DNA of 64,000 bases from Virgibacillus oceani (GTDB taxonomy: Bacteria > Bacillota > Bacilli > Bacillales > Amphibacillaceae): NCBI RefSeq assembly GCF_014638995.1, contig NZ_BMFR01000001.1, forward strand, positions 186,001 to 250,000, in the 5' to 3' direction. The position numbers were made by a program, and so were the translations under genes. Positions 9,507-20,061 of the stretch are shown piece after piece. Positions within the stretch are counted from its first letter, which is position 1. Every line of letters starts with the position of its first letter. Below the pieces are notes generated by a model that was not told the origin of the DNA, did no database searches, and saw only the letters and a program-made list of their open reading frames with translations.

Positions 9507-10103
9507 ATGAAACAGATGATTATTGCGACAAAGAATCAAGGCAAAGCAAAGGAATTCAAAGATTTTCTAGCACCATTCGATATAAAAGCTGTTTCTTTGT
9601 TAGAATTACCTAATACTATTGATGATATAGAAGAAACAGGAACCACTTTTGAACAAAATGCTGCCTTAAAAGCAGAAACAATTGCTGACATAACAGGCGG
9701 TCCAGTATTAGCGGATGATTCAGGATTGGTAATTGATGCGTTAGACGGAAAACCAGGAATTTTCTCAGCACGTTATGCAGGAGAATCAAAGGATGATAAC
9801 GCAAATATTGAAAAAGTTCTCTCCGAATTGGAAAACATTTCATTAGAAAAACGTACTGCAAGATTTGTATGTGTTCTTGCAATGGCTAAACCAAATGAAG
9901 TGACAAGATTTTATAAAGGAACCTGTGATGGTCACATAGCGAATTATCCTAAAGGTGAATATGGGTTTGGATACGATCCAATTTTTGTTCCCAATGGGTA
10001 CTCTGAAACAATGGCAGAGCTTCTCCCAAATGAAAAAAATAGTATTAGTCATCGAAAAAACGCGTTTATACAATTAGAAGCCTGGTTAAAGGGTATAAGA
10101 TAG
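9507..10103 (+). CDS. ysnA: XTP/dITP diphosphatase (HAM1/RdgB family)
   Basis: A 198-residue nucleotide-pool sanitising enzyme that hydrolyses non-canonical purine triphosphates such as dITP and XTP. Family signatures are IIATKNQGKAKEF at the N-terminus, GTTFEQNAALKA, VLADDSGLVIDALDGKPGIFSARYAG and YGFGYDPIF. The ATG at 9507 fits both the family N-terminus and the RBS aggtga; GTG/ATG codons at 9498 and 9501 overlap that RBS. It lies nine bases after rph. Confidence 0.95.
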   Translation: MKQMIIATKNQGKAKEFKDFLAPFDIKAVSLLELPNTIDDIEETGTTFEQNAALKAETIADITGGPVLADDSGLVIDALDGKPGIFSARYAGESKDDNANIEKVLSELENISLEKRTARFVCVLAMAKPNEVTRFYKGTCDGHIANYPKGEYGFGYDPIFVPNGYSETMAELLPNEKNSISHRKNAFIQLEAWLKGIR

Positions 10104-10131
10104 CAGAAACCTTTACTGGAAAGGGGATATT

Positions 10132-10641
10132 ATGCCTAAAGTTTTAATAGTAAGTGATAGCCATAGTCTAACGAATGAAGTTACACAAATTAAGGAACGC
10201 CATCGTGTGGATTATATGATTCATTGTGGTGATTCCGAACTGGATATGGACGCTTCTGAACTGGAAGGATTTCTGAAAGTAGCAGGTAATTGTGATTTTG
10301 ATAATCGATACCCTAATGAACAGGTAACGGAGATAGAAAATGTGAACTTTTTTGTAACACACGGACATCTATATAATGTGAAATCGAACCTTTTGAATTT
10401 AGCGTACCGTTCAAAAGAATATAATGCACAGGTAGTTTGCTTTGGTCATACTCATATTGCTGGAGCTGAAAAATCAGGAAATCAATTATTTATAAATCCC
10501 GGAAGCATACGCCAGCCAAGAAATAGGGTGGAAAAGACCTACGCAATATTGGAGTGGGATATGTTGGACGATGTTTACGTAACCTTTTATTCGTTATCTG
10601 GTGATACTGTCGACGAGCTTAATTTCCACACATCTATATAA
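10132..10641 (+). CDS. ysnB: YfcE/MJ0936-type metallophosphoesterase
   Basis: A 169-residue calcineurin-like phosphodiesterase. Metal-binding motifs are visible in order: VSDSHS, HCGDSE, AGNCDF, VTHGHLYNV and FGHTHIAG. The physiological substrate is unknown; relatives hydrolyse phosphodiesters in vitro. RBS aaagggga. Last gene of the rph run, as in B. subtilis. Confidence 0.93.
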   Translation: MPKVLIVSDSHSLTNEVTQIKERHRVDYMIHCGDSELDMDASELEGFLKVAGNCDFDNRYPNEQVTEIENVNFFVTHGHLYNVKSNLLNLAYRSKEYNAQVVCFGHTHIAGAEKSGNQLFINPGSIRQPRNRVEKTYAILEWDMLDDVYVTFYSLSGDTVDELNFHTSI

Positions 10642-10734
10642 AAACTAACGAAAACCTATTGTTTCATGCTTTATAGGATGAATGATAGGTTTTTAATTGA
10701 TCACTTTCCAAGATTGTTGTTTCTATACAATAGA

Positions 10735-11257
10735 CGTAAAATGCGACGTAATATTCTCGGGTCGCCGTCCGGGATCGCTCCGGGCGGATTCTTTCCGCGG
10801 GCACCCTCTGCCTCCTCGAGAAAACCACTCTTTGGTGTCTTCGGACTCGTGCTTTTCTGAGCAGGAGTCATCGCCCGCAGCGATGCCGGACTAGTGCAGT
10901 GGAATTAATATATATCGGTACTTGCATAGATTGTAATTATTAAATATAAATTATCTATAATATCTTTAAGAAATCATGATTACGTTATAAATACACTTAC
11001 TAGCAGCCCGTATACACGGAGACTCCTGTGGGAGATGAGGCATCGGTGAGACCCCGGAGCGACGAGCAAAACATCCACCGAATAAGCTACGAGTTGTGAG
11101 GAGTGCAGCATCACCGAAAATGCTTGCAACACGACGAACACCCAGCGTGAGGAGGCTCATCAGCCGCCCACGGAAAGCGTAGTGTATACGGGCTGCGGGA
11201 CCAAAGAGCGTCCAAAATAATGCAAAATCACCACTAGTATTTACGTCGCAGTTTACG
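10735..11257. repeat. Composite repeat with terminal inverted repeats, copy A
   Basis: A 523-bp block almost identical to 34247-34770. Its ends are imperfect inverted repeats: CGTAAAATGCGACGTAA on the left and TTACGTCGCAGTTTACG on the right (16 of 17 match). Inside are two diverged copies, in opposite orientation, of a unit with the landmarks actcctg, gaggaggc and gcccgcggaaag; the left unit (about 10755-10890) reads on the reverse strand, the right unit (about 11005-11200) on the forward strand. It is clearly richer in GC than its neighbours. No transposase is encoded. This accounts for most of the gap between ysnB and the tRNA genes. Confidence 0.85.
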
Positions 11258-11319
11258 GAAAAACTGAAGTACAATGTGAAGAATTATGCAAAGTGATTTG
11301 ATAAATTTAACAAAAGGTA

Positions 11320-11348
11320 TTGACAAAAAAATGACCAGTGCATATAAT
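11320..11348 (+). promoter_or_regulatory. Consensus SigA promoter of the tRNA operon
   Basis: TTGACA (11320-11325), 17-bp spacer, TATAAT (11343-11348): a perfect match to the housekeeping consensus, about 30 bases before the first tRNA. Confidence 0.9.
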
Positions 11349-11378
11349 AATTCTTGTCTCTTAAAAAGATAAATAACT

Positions 11379-11452
11379 GCGGGTGTAGTTTAGTGGTAAA
11401 ACCTCAGCCTTCCAAGCTGATGTCGAGGGTTCAATTCCCTTCACCCGCTCCA
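11379..11452 (+). tRNA. tRNA-Gly (anticodon TCC)
   Basis: Seventy-four bases fold into a cloverleaf: acceptor gcgggtg with cacccgc, anticodon stem tcagc/gctga with loop cttccaa, T arm gaggg/ttcaatt/ccctt. CCA is encoded. Confidence 0.95.
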
Positions 11453-11462
11453 TACATAATAT

Positions 11463-11536
11463 GTCCCAGTAGCTCAGCTGGATAGAGCAACAGCCTTCTA
11501 AGCTGTGGGTCGCAGGTTCGAATCCTGCCTGGGACG
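11463..11536 (+). tRNA. tRNA-Arg (anticodon TCT)
   Basis: Acceptor gtcccag with ctgggac, D arm with agctcagctggatagagc, anticodon stem acagc/gctgt with loop cttctaa, T loop ttcgaat. The CCA end is not encoded. It is co-transcribed with the tRNA-Gly ten bases upstream. Confidence 0.95.
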
Positions 11537-11543
11537 TTCCAAC

Positions 11544-11580
11544 AGGAAACCTATACAATTCATATAGGTTTCCTTTTTTC
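11544..11580 (+). terminator. Terminator of the tRNA operon
   Basis: Twelve-bp stem aggaaacctata with tataggtttcct followed by T residues. Confidence 0.9.
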
Positions 11581-11675
11581 TTCCCTTGCAAAAATGTTTA
11601 TTTTTATATTTTTCGGGAATGTATATCTATTATGTAGTAAACTAATAAAAAATATTGTAGGAAAGGAGTGAAAGA

Positions 11676-12650
11676 ATGCAAAAAAACGAAAACGTGATTC
11701 TTTTTCCAAAATGGCAGACAATGCTGGAAGAAGAAAGCCTATCTGCACTTAAACAAAAGAAGTACGGAGAAGCACTGGAAAAATTAAATAAATTATTAAG
11801 TTATCAAATTAATAACCATGAGATTGTTATTGGTAAGATAATTTGTTTAATGGAGCTAGGCCATTATGAAGATGCACAAGACTTATGTGAAGAAGCATTA
11901 AAGCAAAAGGATGAACATTATTATCAATTTGTACATATTTACTTAACAATACTGTTTCAAACAAACCAGTATAAACAACTAATGGAACAAGTAGAGTATG
12001 AATTTGAAACGGAAGAAGTTCCAGTGCCAATTAAAGAGCAGTTCCAGCAATTATATGATATGAGCGAACAAATGAATGATCAACTCAAGGTGGAAAAATC
12101 AACGGAGTACATAAATGAATTACTTGAAGCAGTAACAGTAGAAGAGCACGCATTACAATGGCGTCTAGTAGAAAACATGAAGAAAATACATGTCAAGCCT
12201 GATATACAAATATTAAAGGATTTTTTAATGAAAGAAAATGTTCACCCGGTCACGAAAACTGCCATCCTTCAGCTGCTTCAGGAAAATAAGGTTTCACAAA
12301 GCGTTACTATACATAAGCTAAATAGATGTCAATCTGTTGTACCTGCAGATATTACGGACTTAGAGTCACATATTTTCATAAAACAAACATTGTTGGTGAT
12401 CGGCGAATTAGAACAGAAAAATCCTTCACTGTATCAGTTAATAGAAAAACTTCTATATCGTTATGCCTATGTTTGCTATCCATTTATGCCGGCGAATGAT
12501 GATTTTATACTGGTTGCTAAAGCTTTAACGTCTATCGGGGAAGAATACCTGCATTTACATATTGATGATGATCCGGATCAAAGAGTTTTACAATATATGG
12601 AAGAGATAAAAACATGTGAAACCTTATATTTATCAATTATTGAGGACTGA
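11676..12650 (+). CDS. ysoA: TPR-containing protein YsoA
   Basis: A 324-residue cytoplasmic protein of unknown function, placed directly before tig as ysoA is in B. subtilis. The N-terminal third has TPR-like helix pairs (ALKQKKYGEALEKLNKLL, then MELGHYEDAQDLCEEAL and ILFQTNQYKQLMEQVEYEF), suggesting protein-protein contacts. No signal peptide or membrane span. RBS aaaggagtg. Confidence 0.85.
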   Translation: MQKNENVILFPKWQTMLEEESLSALKQKKYGEALEKLNKLLSYQINNHEIVIGKIICLMELGHYEDAQDLCEEALKQKDEHYYQFVHIYLTILFQTNQYKQLMEQVEYEFETEEVPVPIKEQFQQLYDMSEQMNDQLKVEKSTEYINELLEAVTVEEHALQWRLVENMKKIHVKPDIQILKDFLMKENVHPVTKTAILQLLQENKVSQSVTIHKLNRCQSVVPADITDLESHIFIKQTLLVIGELEQKNPSLYQLIEKLLYRYAYVCYPFMPANDDFILVAKALTSIGEEYLHLHIDDDPDQRVLQYMEEIKTCETLYLSIIED

Positions 12651-12684
12651 GTGTTTTCTTGCATTTAAGAATAGCTACAAATGC

Positions 12685-12712
12685 TTGAAAGGCATAGTAA
12701 TTATGTTATAAT
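12685..12712 (+). promoter_or_regulatory. Extended -10 promoter of tig
   Basis: TTGAAA (12685-12690), 16-bp spacer, and an extended -10 tgttataat ending at 12712, about 100 bases before the tig start. Confidence 0.6.
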
Positions 12713-12809
12713 AAGATGGTTGTAAATTTGAATAGTATTACGTATCCATTATATTAAAATTAATGAACGTGAAAAATTAGTTAGAACAATAGATTTTGGA
12801 GGGAATTAT

Positions 12810-14096
12810 ATGTCAGCAAAATGGGAAAAGCAAGAAGGTAATGAAGGAGTACTTACAATCGAAGTTAGTTCTGAGGAATTTGATCGTGCTTTAGATCAAG
12901 CATTCAAAAAGGTTGTTAAAAAGGTACAAGTTCCTGGGTTCCGTAAAGGTAAAATTCCGCGCAAGATATTTGAAAACCGTTTTGGGGTTGAATCCTTATA
13001 CCAAGATGCTGTAGATATTGTATTACCAAGTGCTTATACGAAGGCAATTGAAGAAACTGGAATTGAACCAGTTGAACAGCCTGAAGTTGATATTGAAGAG
13101 ATTGAACAAGGAAAAGACCTTGTATTTACTGCAAAAGTAACTGTAAAACCAGAAGTTTCTCTTGGAGAATACAAAGGATTAGAAGTTGAAGACCAAGATA
13201 CAACTGTTACAGATGAAGATGTTGATCATGAGATTGAACATCAAAGAGAACATCACGCTGAATTGATTGTTAAAGAAGAAGGTAATGTTGAACAGGGCGA
13301 TACAGTTGTAATGGATTTCGAAGGATTTATTGATGGTGAAGCATTTGACGGTGGTAAGGGTGAGAATCATTCACTTGAAATTGGATCAGGTCAATTTATC
13401 CCTGGATTTGAAGATGAACTTATTGGGAAGGAAGCTGGGGTTGAAACTGATATCGATGTAACATTCCCAGAGGATTATCATGCTGAAGAATTGGCTGGAA
13501 AGAAAGCAACATTCAAAGTAACGATTCATGAAATAAAAATGAAAGAATTACCTGAGCTTGATGATGAATTTGCTAAAGATGTTGATGAAGAGGTTGAAAC
13601 GCTTGAAGAATTAAAAGCAAAAAAACGCGAGGAATTGGAAACACAAAAGAAACAAGATGCTGAAAATCAAAAACGTGAGACGTTAATAGAAAAAGCTTCT
13701 GATAATGCAGAGGTTCAGATTCCTGAAGCAATGGTTAATTCGGAATTAGATCGCATGGTAAAAGAATTTGAACAACGTTTGCAAATGCAAGGTATGACTA
13801 TGGAGATGTACTTTCAATTTTCAGGGCAGGATGAAAATGCATTACGTGAGCAAATGAAAGAAGACGCGGAAAAACGTGTTAAAACAAATCTTACGTTAGA
13901 AGCTATTTTCAATAATGAGGGCCTTGAGGTTTCTGATGAAGACGCGGATGCTGAACTTGAAAAAATGGCTGGAATGTATGGAACGGAAGTAGAGCAGCTT
14001 AAGCAGATGCTTGGCGGTAATACGGAGGCTATAAAAGACGACCTTAAGTTCCAAAAAGCAATTGATTTCTTAGTAAGCTCAAGCAAAACTATATAA
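12810..14096 (+). CDS. tig: Trigger factor
   Basis: Ribosome-bound chaperone and peptidyl-prolyl isomerase, 428 residues (family about 424-430). The ribosome-docking signature [17 protein letters not shown] lies near residue 44, the FKBP-type PPIase domain with [17 protein letters not shown] near 165, and the acidic helical chaperone domain fills the C-terminal half. The composition is strongly acidic, as seen in salt-tolerant Bacillaceae. RBS tggaggg. Confidence 0.98.
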   Translation: MSAKWEKQEGNEGVLTIEVSSEEFDRALDQAFKKVVKKVQVPGFRKGKIPRKIFENRFGVESLYQDAVDIVLPSAYTKAIEETGIEPVEQPEVDIEEIEQGKDLVFTAKVTVKPEVSLGEYKGLEVEDQDTTVTDEDVDHEIEHQREHHAELIVKEEGNVEQGDTVVMDFEGFIDGEAFDGGKGENHSLEIGSGQFIPGFEDELIGKEAGVETDIDVTFPEDYHAEELAGKKATFKVTIHEIKMKELPELDDEFAKDVDEEVETLEELKAKKREELETQKKQDAENQKRETLIEKASDNAEVQIPEAMVNSELDRMVKEFEQRLQMQGMTMEMYFQFSGQDENALREQMKEDAEKRVKTNLTLEAIFNNEGLEVSDEDADAELEKMAGMYGTEVEQLKQMLGGNTEAIKDDLKFQKAIDFLVSSSKTI

Positions 14097-14143
14097 TCAT
14101 TTCGTTTAGGGTTTATTTACAACTGAAAAAGGTGAATACTACT

Positions 14144-14175
14144 AACAAGGTGCGAGTTATTCGTACCTTGTTTTA
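14144..14175 (+). terminator. Terminator after tig
   Basis: aacaaggt with accttgtt, extended by a few inner pairs, then T residues. Confidence 0.8.
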
Positions 14176-14396
14176 CCTTTTAAAGAATTACTTAACATCA
14201 CCCTACAATGCGACATAATGTGTTGTCTTAAATTTAATTAAATCACATATGATAAATAAAAGAGCATGTTTCTTAGAAATTAAATAAATTTTTATTGGAT
14301 AAATCTTATGATGGAAACAGTTATGATTTGACTTTTTCAATAATTTATCCATAATTATAAGAAATATTATAAGAAATATAGAAAAGGGTTATTGTT

Positions 14397-14424
14397 TTGT
14401 TTTCTAAATATGATTTGTTATGAT
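14397..14424 (+). promoter_or_regulatory. Possible promoter of clpX
   Basis: TTGTTT (14397-14402), 16-bp spacer, TATGAT (14419-14424) preceded by the TG of an extended -10. The rest of the gap 14176-14485 is AT-rich and I see no CtsR or CIRCE operator in it. Confidence 0.4.
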
Positions 14425-14485
14425 GGGCTAAGAAAGTGGAGTCCTATATGTGGAAGTAGAGTGAAACTTTTAGGGGTGAAAATGT

Positions 14486-15763
14486 ATGTTTAAATTTAAC
14501 GAAGAAAAAGGGCAATTAAAGTGTTCATTTTGTGGAAAGAGTCAAGATCAAGTTCGTAAGCTAGTTGCCGGACCTGGTGTTTATATATGTGATGAATGTA
14601 TTGAACTTTGCACAGAGATTGTTGAAGAAGAATTAGGAACAGAGGAAGAAACAGAATTTAAAGAGGTGCCAAAGCCAAAGGAAATTTGTGACATTCTTGA
14701 TGATTATGTAATTGGACAAGAAAAGGCAAAAAAGAATTTATCTGTAGCGGTCTATAATCATTACAAGCGGATCAACTCACCGAAAAATTCTGATGATGTT
14801 GAATTAGCAAAAAGTAATATTGCAATGATTGGGCCGACTGGTAGCGGGAAAACATTGCTGGCTCAAACACTGGCAAGAATTTTGAATGTACCTTTTGCAA
14901 TTGCTGATGCGACTTCATTAACTGAAGCAGGTTATGTTGGAGAAGACGTTGAAAACATCTTGTTAAAATTAATTCAATCTGCTGATTATGATGTTGAAAA
15001 AGCTGAAAAAGGAATCATTTATATTGATGAAATTGATAAAGTTGCACGTAAATCAGAAAACCCATCCATAACGAGAGATGTGTCTGGGGAAGGAGTTCAG
15101 CAAGCACTCTTAAAAATACTGGAGGGAACTACTGCAAGTGTTCCTCCACAAGGCGGCCGCAAACACCCGCATCAAGAGTTTATACAAATCGATACCACAA
15201 ATATATTGTTTATATGTGGCGGGGCTTTCGATGGGATTGATCAAATTATCAAGCGTCGTCTAGGTAAAAAAGTAATTGGTTTCGGTGCGAATGAAAAACA
15301 GCAGGATCTTGAGATGGGGCAATTACTTTCAAAAGTATTACCGGAAGACTTGCTGCGCTATGGTTTAATTCCTGAATTCATTGGAAGACTTCCTGTTATT
15401 GGGGCATTAGAGCCGTTGGATGAAGACGCATTAGTGGAAATTCTAACAAAACCAAAAAATGCTTTAGTTAAGCAGTATGAAAAACTCTTCCAAATGGATG
15501 ATGTTGAGTTAGAGTTTGAAGATGGTGCACTTGTAGAAATAGCGAAGAAAGCTATTGAAAGAAAAACAGGGGCCCGCGGATTAAGGTCTATCATTGAAAG
15601 TATCATGCTTGATGTTATGTTTGAATTACCTTCAAGAGAAGATATTGACAAATGTGTTATTACTTCAGATACGATTGCTGAGGAAGATGGCAGTCCTAAA
15701 CTAATTTTCAGGGATGGCACTGTAAAAGAAGGCAACGAAAAATTTCCTAAAGAAAGTGCTTAA
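14486..15763 (+). CDS. clpX: ATP-dependent Clp protease ATP-binding subunit ClpX
   Basis: AAA+ unfoldase that feeds substrates to ClpP, 425 residues. The N-terminal zinc-binding domain uses CSFCGK and CDECIELC; Walker A is GPTGSGKT near residue 117, Walker [10 protein letters not shown] near 180, and the sensor 2 arginine lies in [10 protein letters not shown]. The start has RBS aggggtga. It is apparently a single-gene unit, with its own promoter area and a long terminator hairpin before lon. Confidence 0.98.
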   Translation: MFKFNEEKGQLKCSFCGKSQDQVRKLVAGPGVYICDECIELCTEIVEEELGTEEETEFKEVPKPKEICDILDDYVIGQEKAKKNLSVAVYNHYKRINSPKNSDDVELAKSNIAMIGPTGSGKTLLAQTLARILNVPFAIADATSLTEAGYVGEDVENILLKLIQSADYDVEKAEKGIIYIDEIDKVARKSENPSITRDVSGEGVQQALLKILEGTTASVPPQGGRKHPHQEFIQIDTTNILFICGGAFDGIDQIIKRRLGKKVIGFGANEKQQDLEMGQLLSKVLPEDLLRYGLIPEFIGRLPVIGALEPLDEDALVEILTKPKNALVKQYEKLFQMDDVELEFEDGALVEIAKKAIERKTGARGLRSIIESIMLDVMFELPSREDIDKCVITSDTIAEEDGSPKLIFRDGTVKEGNEKFPKESA

Positions 15764-15791
15764 TTAATGGGATAAAAAATAACTAATGTGT

Positions 15792-15885
15792 AAAAGAGAC
15801 TGGATTGAAAGGCATATTTCTCCCGTATAAATATCATTATTAAGTGGGAAGGGAGACATATGTGCTTATTAACCAGTCTCTTTTT
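15792..15885 (+). terminator. Long-stem terminator after clpX
   Basis: aaaagagactgg (15792-15803) pairs with ccagtctctttt (15873-15884) and T residues follow. The 69-base interior forms a further stem (ggcatatttctccc with the gggaagggagacatatgtgc side, imperfect), so the whole unit is one long rod. Confidence 0.7.
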
Positions 15886-16043
15886 AATGGAATTAGTATT
15901 TTCTCTTAGGGCAATACTAAACCCGTCGTCATTGATAGACATATACATTTACAAATAGGAAAGTTTTCTATAAACTTTAACAATGAAGCTATACATAGGA
16001 AAATAATTAAAAAGCTCGATGATATATATTGGAGGTACATATA

Positions 16044-18374
16044 ATGACAAATAATACAATTCAACTTCCCCTCCTCCCTTTACGCGGATTACTCGTTTTT
16101 CCATCAATGGTGCTCCATCTTGATGTAGGCAGAGATAAATCCGTTACGGCATTGGAAAAAGCGATGATGGATGATCAAACCATTTTTCTTGCAGCGCAGA
16201 AAAAGGTTAGCATTGATGATCCAGAACCAGCTGATATCTACCGAATTGGAACAGTGGCGAAAGTCAACCAAATGCTAAAACTTCCAAATGGGACAATTCG
16301 TGTGTTAGTTGAGGGTCTGTACAGAGGTGAAATTCTCCATTTTATTGATGAAAAAGAAGAGTTTAATGTAGAGATAGAGAAACTGGCAGATATTAATGGT
16401 GAAACGAATGAAGAGGATGCATTGATGCGTTCCCTATTGACGCAATTTGAACAATATAGTAAGGTCTCCCGTAAAATAACGCAGGAAACGTTCGCAACTG
16501 TACAGGACATAGAAGAACCGGGCAGGCTGGCAGATATTATTGCTTCGCATTTATCATTAAAAATAAAAGACAAACAGGAAATACTTGAAATCGTTAACGT
16601 CAAAAGCCGTATGCAGCATTTAATCAAGTTAATCTCAAATGAAAAGAAAGTTCTGGATTTGGAAAAGAAAATTGGTCAGCGTGTAAAGACTTCAATGGAA
16701 AAAACGCAAAAAGAATATTATTTGCGAGAACAATTAAAGGCAATTCAAAATGAATTAGGAGAAAAAGATGGTAAATCAAGTGAAGTAGAACAATTGCGTG
16801 AAAAGGTATCCGAATCTGATATGCCGGAAAGAATCATGGAAGTAGCCCTGAAAGAGCTTGGAAGATATGAGAAAGTTCCGCAAAGTTCTGCTGAAAGCTC
16901 TGTTATACGTAATTATGTTGAATGGCTGTTAGCGTTGCCGTGGACAAAGAAAACAAATGATACGATTGAGATTAATAAGGCACAAACGATTTTGGATCAG
17001 GACCATTATGGTTTGGATAAAGTGAAAGAACGAATATTAGAGTATTTAGCAGTTCAAAAGCTTACAAAATCAATTAAGGGTCCGATTCTATGCCTTGTCG
17101 GTCCGCCGGGAGTAGGTAAAACCTCTTTAGCTAAATCTATTGCGAGATCCATTAATCGGAATTTTGTCCGAATTTCTTTAGGCGGGGTTCGGGATGAAGC
17201 TGAAATCCGCGGGCACCGCAGGACCTATATTGGTGCAATGCCGGGAAGAATCATTCAAGGGATGAAAAAAGCAAAAACAGTTAATCCGGTGTTTTTATTA
17301 GATGAGATTGACAAAATGTCCAACGATTTTCGCGGTGATCCGTCATCAGCGATGCTTGAGGTACTGGATCCTGAGCAAAATAACAATTTTAGTGATCACT
17401 TTATTGAAGAAACATACGATCTATCAAGTGTTTTATTTATCGCAACGGCAAATTATGTAAACAACATCCCTGGACCATTATTAGATAGAATGGAACTGAT
17501 ATCGATCGCTGGTTATACAGAAATAGAAAAGCTTCATATTGCAAAAGAGCATTTATTGCCCAAGCAATTGAAGGAAAATGGCTTAAAAAAAGGTGATTTA
17601 CAAATTCGCGATAATGCACTGCTAAAATTAATCAGAAGATATACACGTGAAGCGGGTGTCAGAGGATTAGAAAGACAATTAGCGACCTTATGCAGAAAAG
17701 CTGCAAAAACAATTATTTCCGAAGATAAAAAACGTGTAATCGTAACAGAGAAAAGCATTGAAGAACTGTTAGGAAAGCCTCTATTCCGTTATGGATTAAT
17801 GGAAAGTGAAGATCAAATAGGTGCAGCTACCGGTCTCGCCTATACAGCGGCTGGTGGTGACACCCTTTCTATTGAGGTTTCTCATTATCCGGGAAAAGGC
17901 AAGCTTACCTTAACTGGTAAATTAGGTGATGTTATGAAAGAATCAGCACAGGCTGCTTTTAGCTATATCCGCTCAAGAGCAGAAGAGCTGCATATTGATC
18001 CTGACTTTCATGAAAAATATGATATTCATATTCATGTACCTGAAGGGGCAACTCCAAAAGATGGACCGTCTGCAGGGATAACAATGGCTACAGCACTTGT
18101 TTCTGCACTGTCAGGAAGAGCTGTTAAGAAAGAAGTAGGAATGACAGGTGAAATTACATTAAGAGGGCGTGTACTTCCAATAGGTGGGTTAAAAGAGAAA
18201 TCACTAAGCGCACACAGGGCCGGTATTACCACTATAATCATTCCAGAAGAAAATGAGAAGGATACTGAGGATATACCCGAGAGTGTCCGAAATGATTTAA
18301 CCTTTATTAAAGTGAATCATCTGGACCAAGTATTAAAACATGCCCTGGTGGAGGAGAACTATGAAAGTAACTAA
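16044..18374 (+). CDS. lon: Lon protease (LonA)
   Basis: ATP-dependent serine protease, 776 residues (B. subtilis LonA 774). In order: N-terminal substrate domain ([15 protein letters not shown]), coiled helical part, AAA+ module with Walker [10 protein letters not shown] near 358, and the C-terminal protease domain with the catalytic serine in [12 protein letters not shown] and the lysine in [10 protein letters not shown]. The true start is the ATG after ggaggtacat; a TTG five codons earlier lies in the RBS. B. subtilis has lonB between clpX and lonA; it is absent here. Confidence 0.98.
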   Translation: MTNNTIQLPLLPLRGLLVFPSMVLHLDVGRDKSVTALEKAMMDDQTIFLAAQKKVSIDDPEPADIYRIGTVAKVNQMLKLPNGTIRVLVEGLYRGEILHFIDEKEEFNVEIEKLADINGETNEEDALMRSLLTQFEQYSKVSRKITQETFATVQDIEEPGRLADIIASHLSLKIKDKQEILEIVNVKSRMQHLIKLISNEKKVLDLEKKIGQRVKTSMEKTQKEYYLREQLKAIQNELGEKDGKSSEVEQLREKVSESDMPERIMEVALKELGRYEKVPQSSAESSVIRNYVEWLLALPWTKKTNDTIEINKAQTILDQDHYGLDKVKERILEYLAVQKLTKSIKGPILCLVGPPGVGKTSLAKSIARSINRNFVRISLGGVRDEAEIRGHRRTYIGAMPGRIIQGMKKAKTVNPVFLLDEIDKMSNDFRGDPSSAMLEVLDPEQNNNFSDHFIEETYDLSSVLFIATANYVNNIPGPLLDRMELISIAGYTEIEKLHIAKEHLLPKQLKENGLKKGDLQIRDNALLKLIRRYTREAGVRGLERQLATLCRKAAKTIISEDKKRVIVTEKSIEELLGKPLFRYGLMESEDQIGAATGLAYTAAGGDTLSIEVSHYPGKGKLTLTGKLGDVMKESAQAAFSYIRSRAEELHIDPDFHEKYDIHIHVPEGATPKDGPSAGITMATALVSALSGRAVKKEVGMTGEITLRGRVLPIGGLKEKSLSAHRAGITTIIIPEENEKDTEDIPESVRNDLTFIKVNHLDQVLKHALVEENYESN

Positions 18375-18948
18375 TGCAGAAATTGTTATTTCAGCTGTCA
18401 GCCAAAAACAATATCCTAGCGACCAGCTACCGGAAATAGCTTTAGCTGGTCGCTCCAATGTTGGGAAATCATCTTTTATAAATAAATTAATCAATCGAAA
18501 AAATTTAGCCAGGACATCTTCTAAGCCTGGTAAAACACAGACATTAAATTTTTATAAAATAAATGAAATGTTTTATTTTGTTGATGTACCAGGATATGGA
18601 TATGCGAAAGTTTCGAAAAAGGAACGTGAAAAATGGGGCGGCATGATGGAAGAGTATTTCGAAACAAGGGATACCTTAAAAGCTGTTTTATTAATTACAG
18701 ATATTCGCCATGAACCAACAAAAGACGATATCCAAATGTATGATTTCTTAAAGCATTTTGAACTGCCTGTAGTTGTCATAGCTACTAAACTTGATAAAAT
18801 ACCTAAAGGCAAACGAGATAGACACTTAAAACGTACGAAAGAAACCTTGCAAATAGAAAAAGGGGATATACTTATTCCCTTTTCAGCAGAATCTGGTGAA
18901 GGAAAAGACGAAGCATGGAGGGTTTTACGAAATCAAATTAATATATAA
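18361..18948 (+). CDS. ysxC: Ribosome biogenesis GTPase YsxC (EngB/YihA)
   Basis: A 195-residue GTPase needed for assembly of the large ribosomal subunit; same length as B. subtilis YsxC. G motifs: [10 protein letters not shown] (G1), DVPGYG (G3) and ATKLDK (G4). It starts at the ATG after ggaggagaact inside the end of lon, overlapping by 14 bases, so the two are translated from one message. Confidence 0.96.
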   Translation: MKVTNAEIVISAVSQKQYPSDQLPEIALAGRSNVGKSSFINKLINRKNLARTSSKPGKTQTLNFYKINEMFYFVDVPGYGYAKVSKKEREKWGGMMEEYFETRDTLKAVLLITDIRHEPTKDDIQMYDFLKHFELPVVVIATKLDKIPKGKRDRHLKRTKETLQIEKGDILIPFSAESGEGKDEAWRVLRNQINI

Positions 18949-18955
18949 ACCTTCT

Positions 18956-18990
18956 CCCTACTAGAGCCTAATTCTTTAGTAGGGTTTTTT
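18956..18990 (+). terminator. Terminator of lon-ysxC
   Basis: ccctacta with tagtaggg followed by six T. Confidence 0.88.
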
Positions 18991-19124
18991 GTAATTGTTT
19001 TCAGAATATTAGAAGTGTGACCTAGGATTTTAGAGCATAGTACGGTATATGTACGGTAAAGGAAGATATATCCTCCTCATAAAAAGATATGTAGGCTTAA
19101 TTAGATATACAGGTATTTTTGCAA

Positions 19125-19154
19125 TTGGAAGTTGTTTATGAACATTGCTATAAT
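19125..19154 (+). promoter_or_regulatory. Possible promoter of the amino acid ABC operon
   Basis: TTGGAA (19125-19130), 18-bp spacer, TATAAT (19149-19154). No riboswitch was recognised in the 240-base leader. Confidence 0.45.
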
Positions 19155-19232
19155 TTTATATATATTAGTGCGAAGGGATGATACGACTTCCATTATATAC
19201 ACATAATGAATTCAAAGGGGATGTATTGACGA

Positions 19233-20048
19233 ATGAAAAAACTGAAAATTTCACTATTTTTCGCGTTATTTATATTTGTGCTAACAGCATGTGGTACAGA
19301 TAGCTCAGATGGGGGAACAGACAATTCTGATAGTGCTGATAGTGGATCCGAATTTAATCTGATTGAGGATGGAAAGCTAACATTTGCTGCATCAGGTGAA
19401 TTTAAACCTTTTAGTTATATGGAAGGTGGAGAAATGGTCGGTTATGACATTGCGGTAGCTGAGGCAATAGCCGAAAAACTGGGATTAGAGGCAGTACAAC
19501 AGAAGGCAAAATTCTCTGGTATCGTTACTGGAGTAAAACAAGGGCGCTATGATATCGCGGTAGCAAGTCATACAATAACAGATAAACGTTTGAAGCAGGT
19601 TAACTTTTCAGAGCCATATTATTATTCAGGACCGGTAATTTACACAAGACCGGATAGCGATATTCAATCAGCGGACAATTTAAAGGATAAAGAAATTTCC
19701 GTTTCAAGAGGTTCTACATATGTGGATATGGCTAGTAAATATACCGACAATATCCCACAGGTAGATAGTGATGTTGTAGCACTCCAGTCATTAGCAAAGG
19801 GTCATCACGATGCCGTAATTACTGATTCTATTACTGGACAAACAGCTATTGATAACGGGCTGGAAATTGAGAATCGCGGCCAGCTTGGAGTCAGTGAACA
19901 GGCAGTGGCAGTTGCCAAAGAAAATGAAAAATTATTGGATGCGGTAAATGAAGCATTAAACGAGCTAAAGGAAAGCGGTAAACTGGCAGAGTTGGCTCGG
20001 GAATGGGTTGGAGTTGACATAACTCAGAAACCTGAAGAATTAAAATAA
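19233..20048 (+). CDS. Polar amino acid ABC transporter, substrate-binding lipoprotein
   Basis: A 271-residue periplasmic-binding-protein-type lipoprotein (family SBP_bac_3). The signal peptide MKKLKISLFFALFIFVLTAC ends in the lipobox LTAC, followed by a serine/aspartate-rich tether. The family pattern GEFKPFSYMEGGEMVGYDIAVAEAIA appears near residue 55 and QGRYDIAVASHTITDKR near 105. The exact amino acid cannot be read from sequence. First gene of a complete importer; a strong hairpin separates it from the permease. Confidence 0.93.
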   Translation: MKKLKISLFFALFIFVLTACGTDSSDGGTDNSDSADSGSEFNLIEDGKLTFAASGEFKPFSYMEGGEMVGYDIAVAEAIAEKLGLEAVQQKAKFSGIVTGVKQGRYDIAVASHTITDKRLKQVNFSEPYYYSGPVIYTRPDSDIQSADNLKDKEISVSRGSTYVDMASKYTDNIPQVDSDVVALQSLAKGHHDAVITDSITGQTAIDNGLEIENRGQLGVSEQAVAVAKENEKLLDAVNEALNELKESGKLAELAREWVGVDITQKPEELK

Positions 20049-20061
20049 AAATTATTATTAT

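Noticed and set aside
10966..11274. Reverse-strand frame inside copy A of the 523-bp element, also present at 34479-34673
   Set aside because: The shared peptide follows from the DNA repeat itself; there is no RBS and the two copies differ in length at the start, so it is not treated as a gene.
11361..11591. Reverse-strand open frame of 76 codons across the tRNA genes
   Set aside because: It is the antisense of two tRNA genes (peptide with the familiar GFEPATHSLEG type sequence); a well-known false gene.
15358..15735. 125-codon reverse frame opposite clpX
   Set aside because: Shadow of a conserved gene; serine/isoleucine-rich translation typical of antisense.
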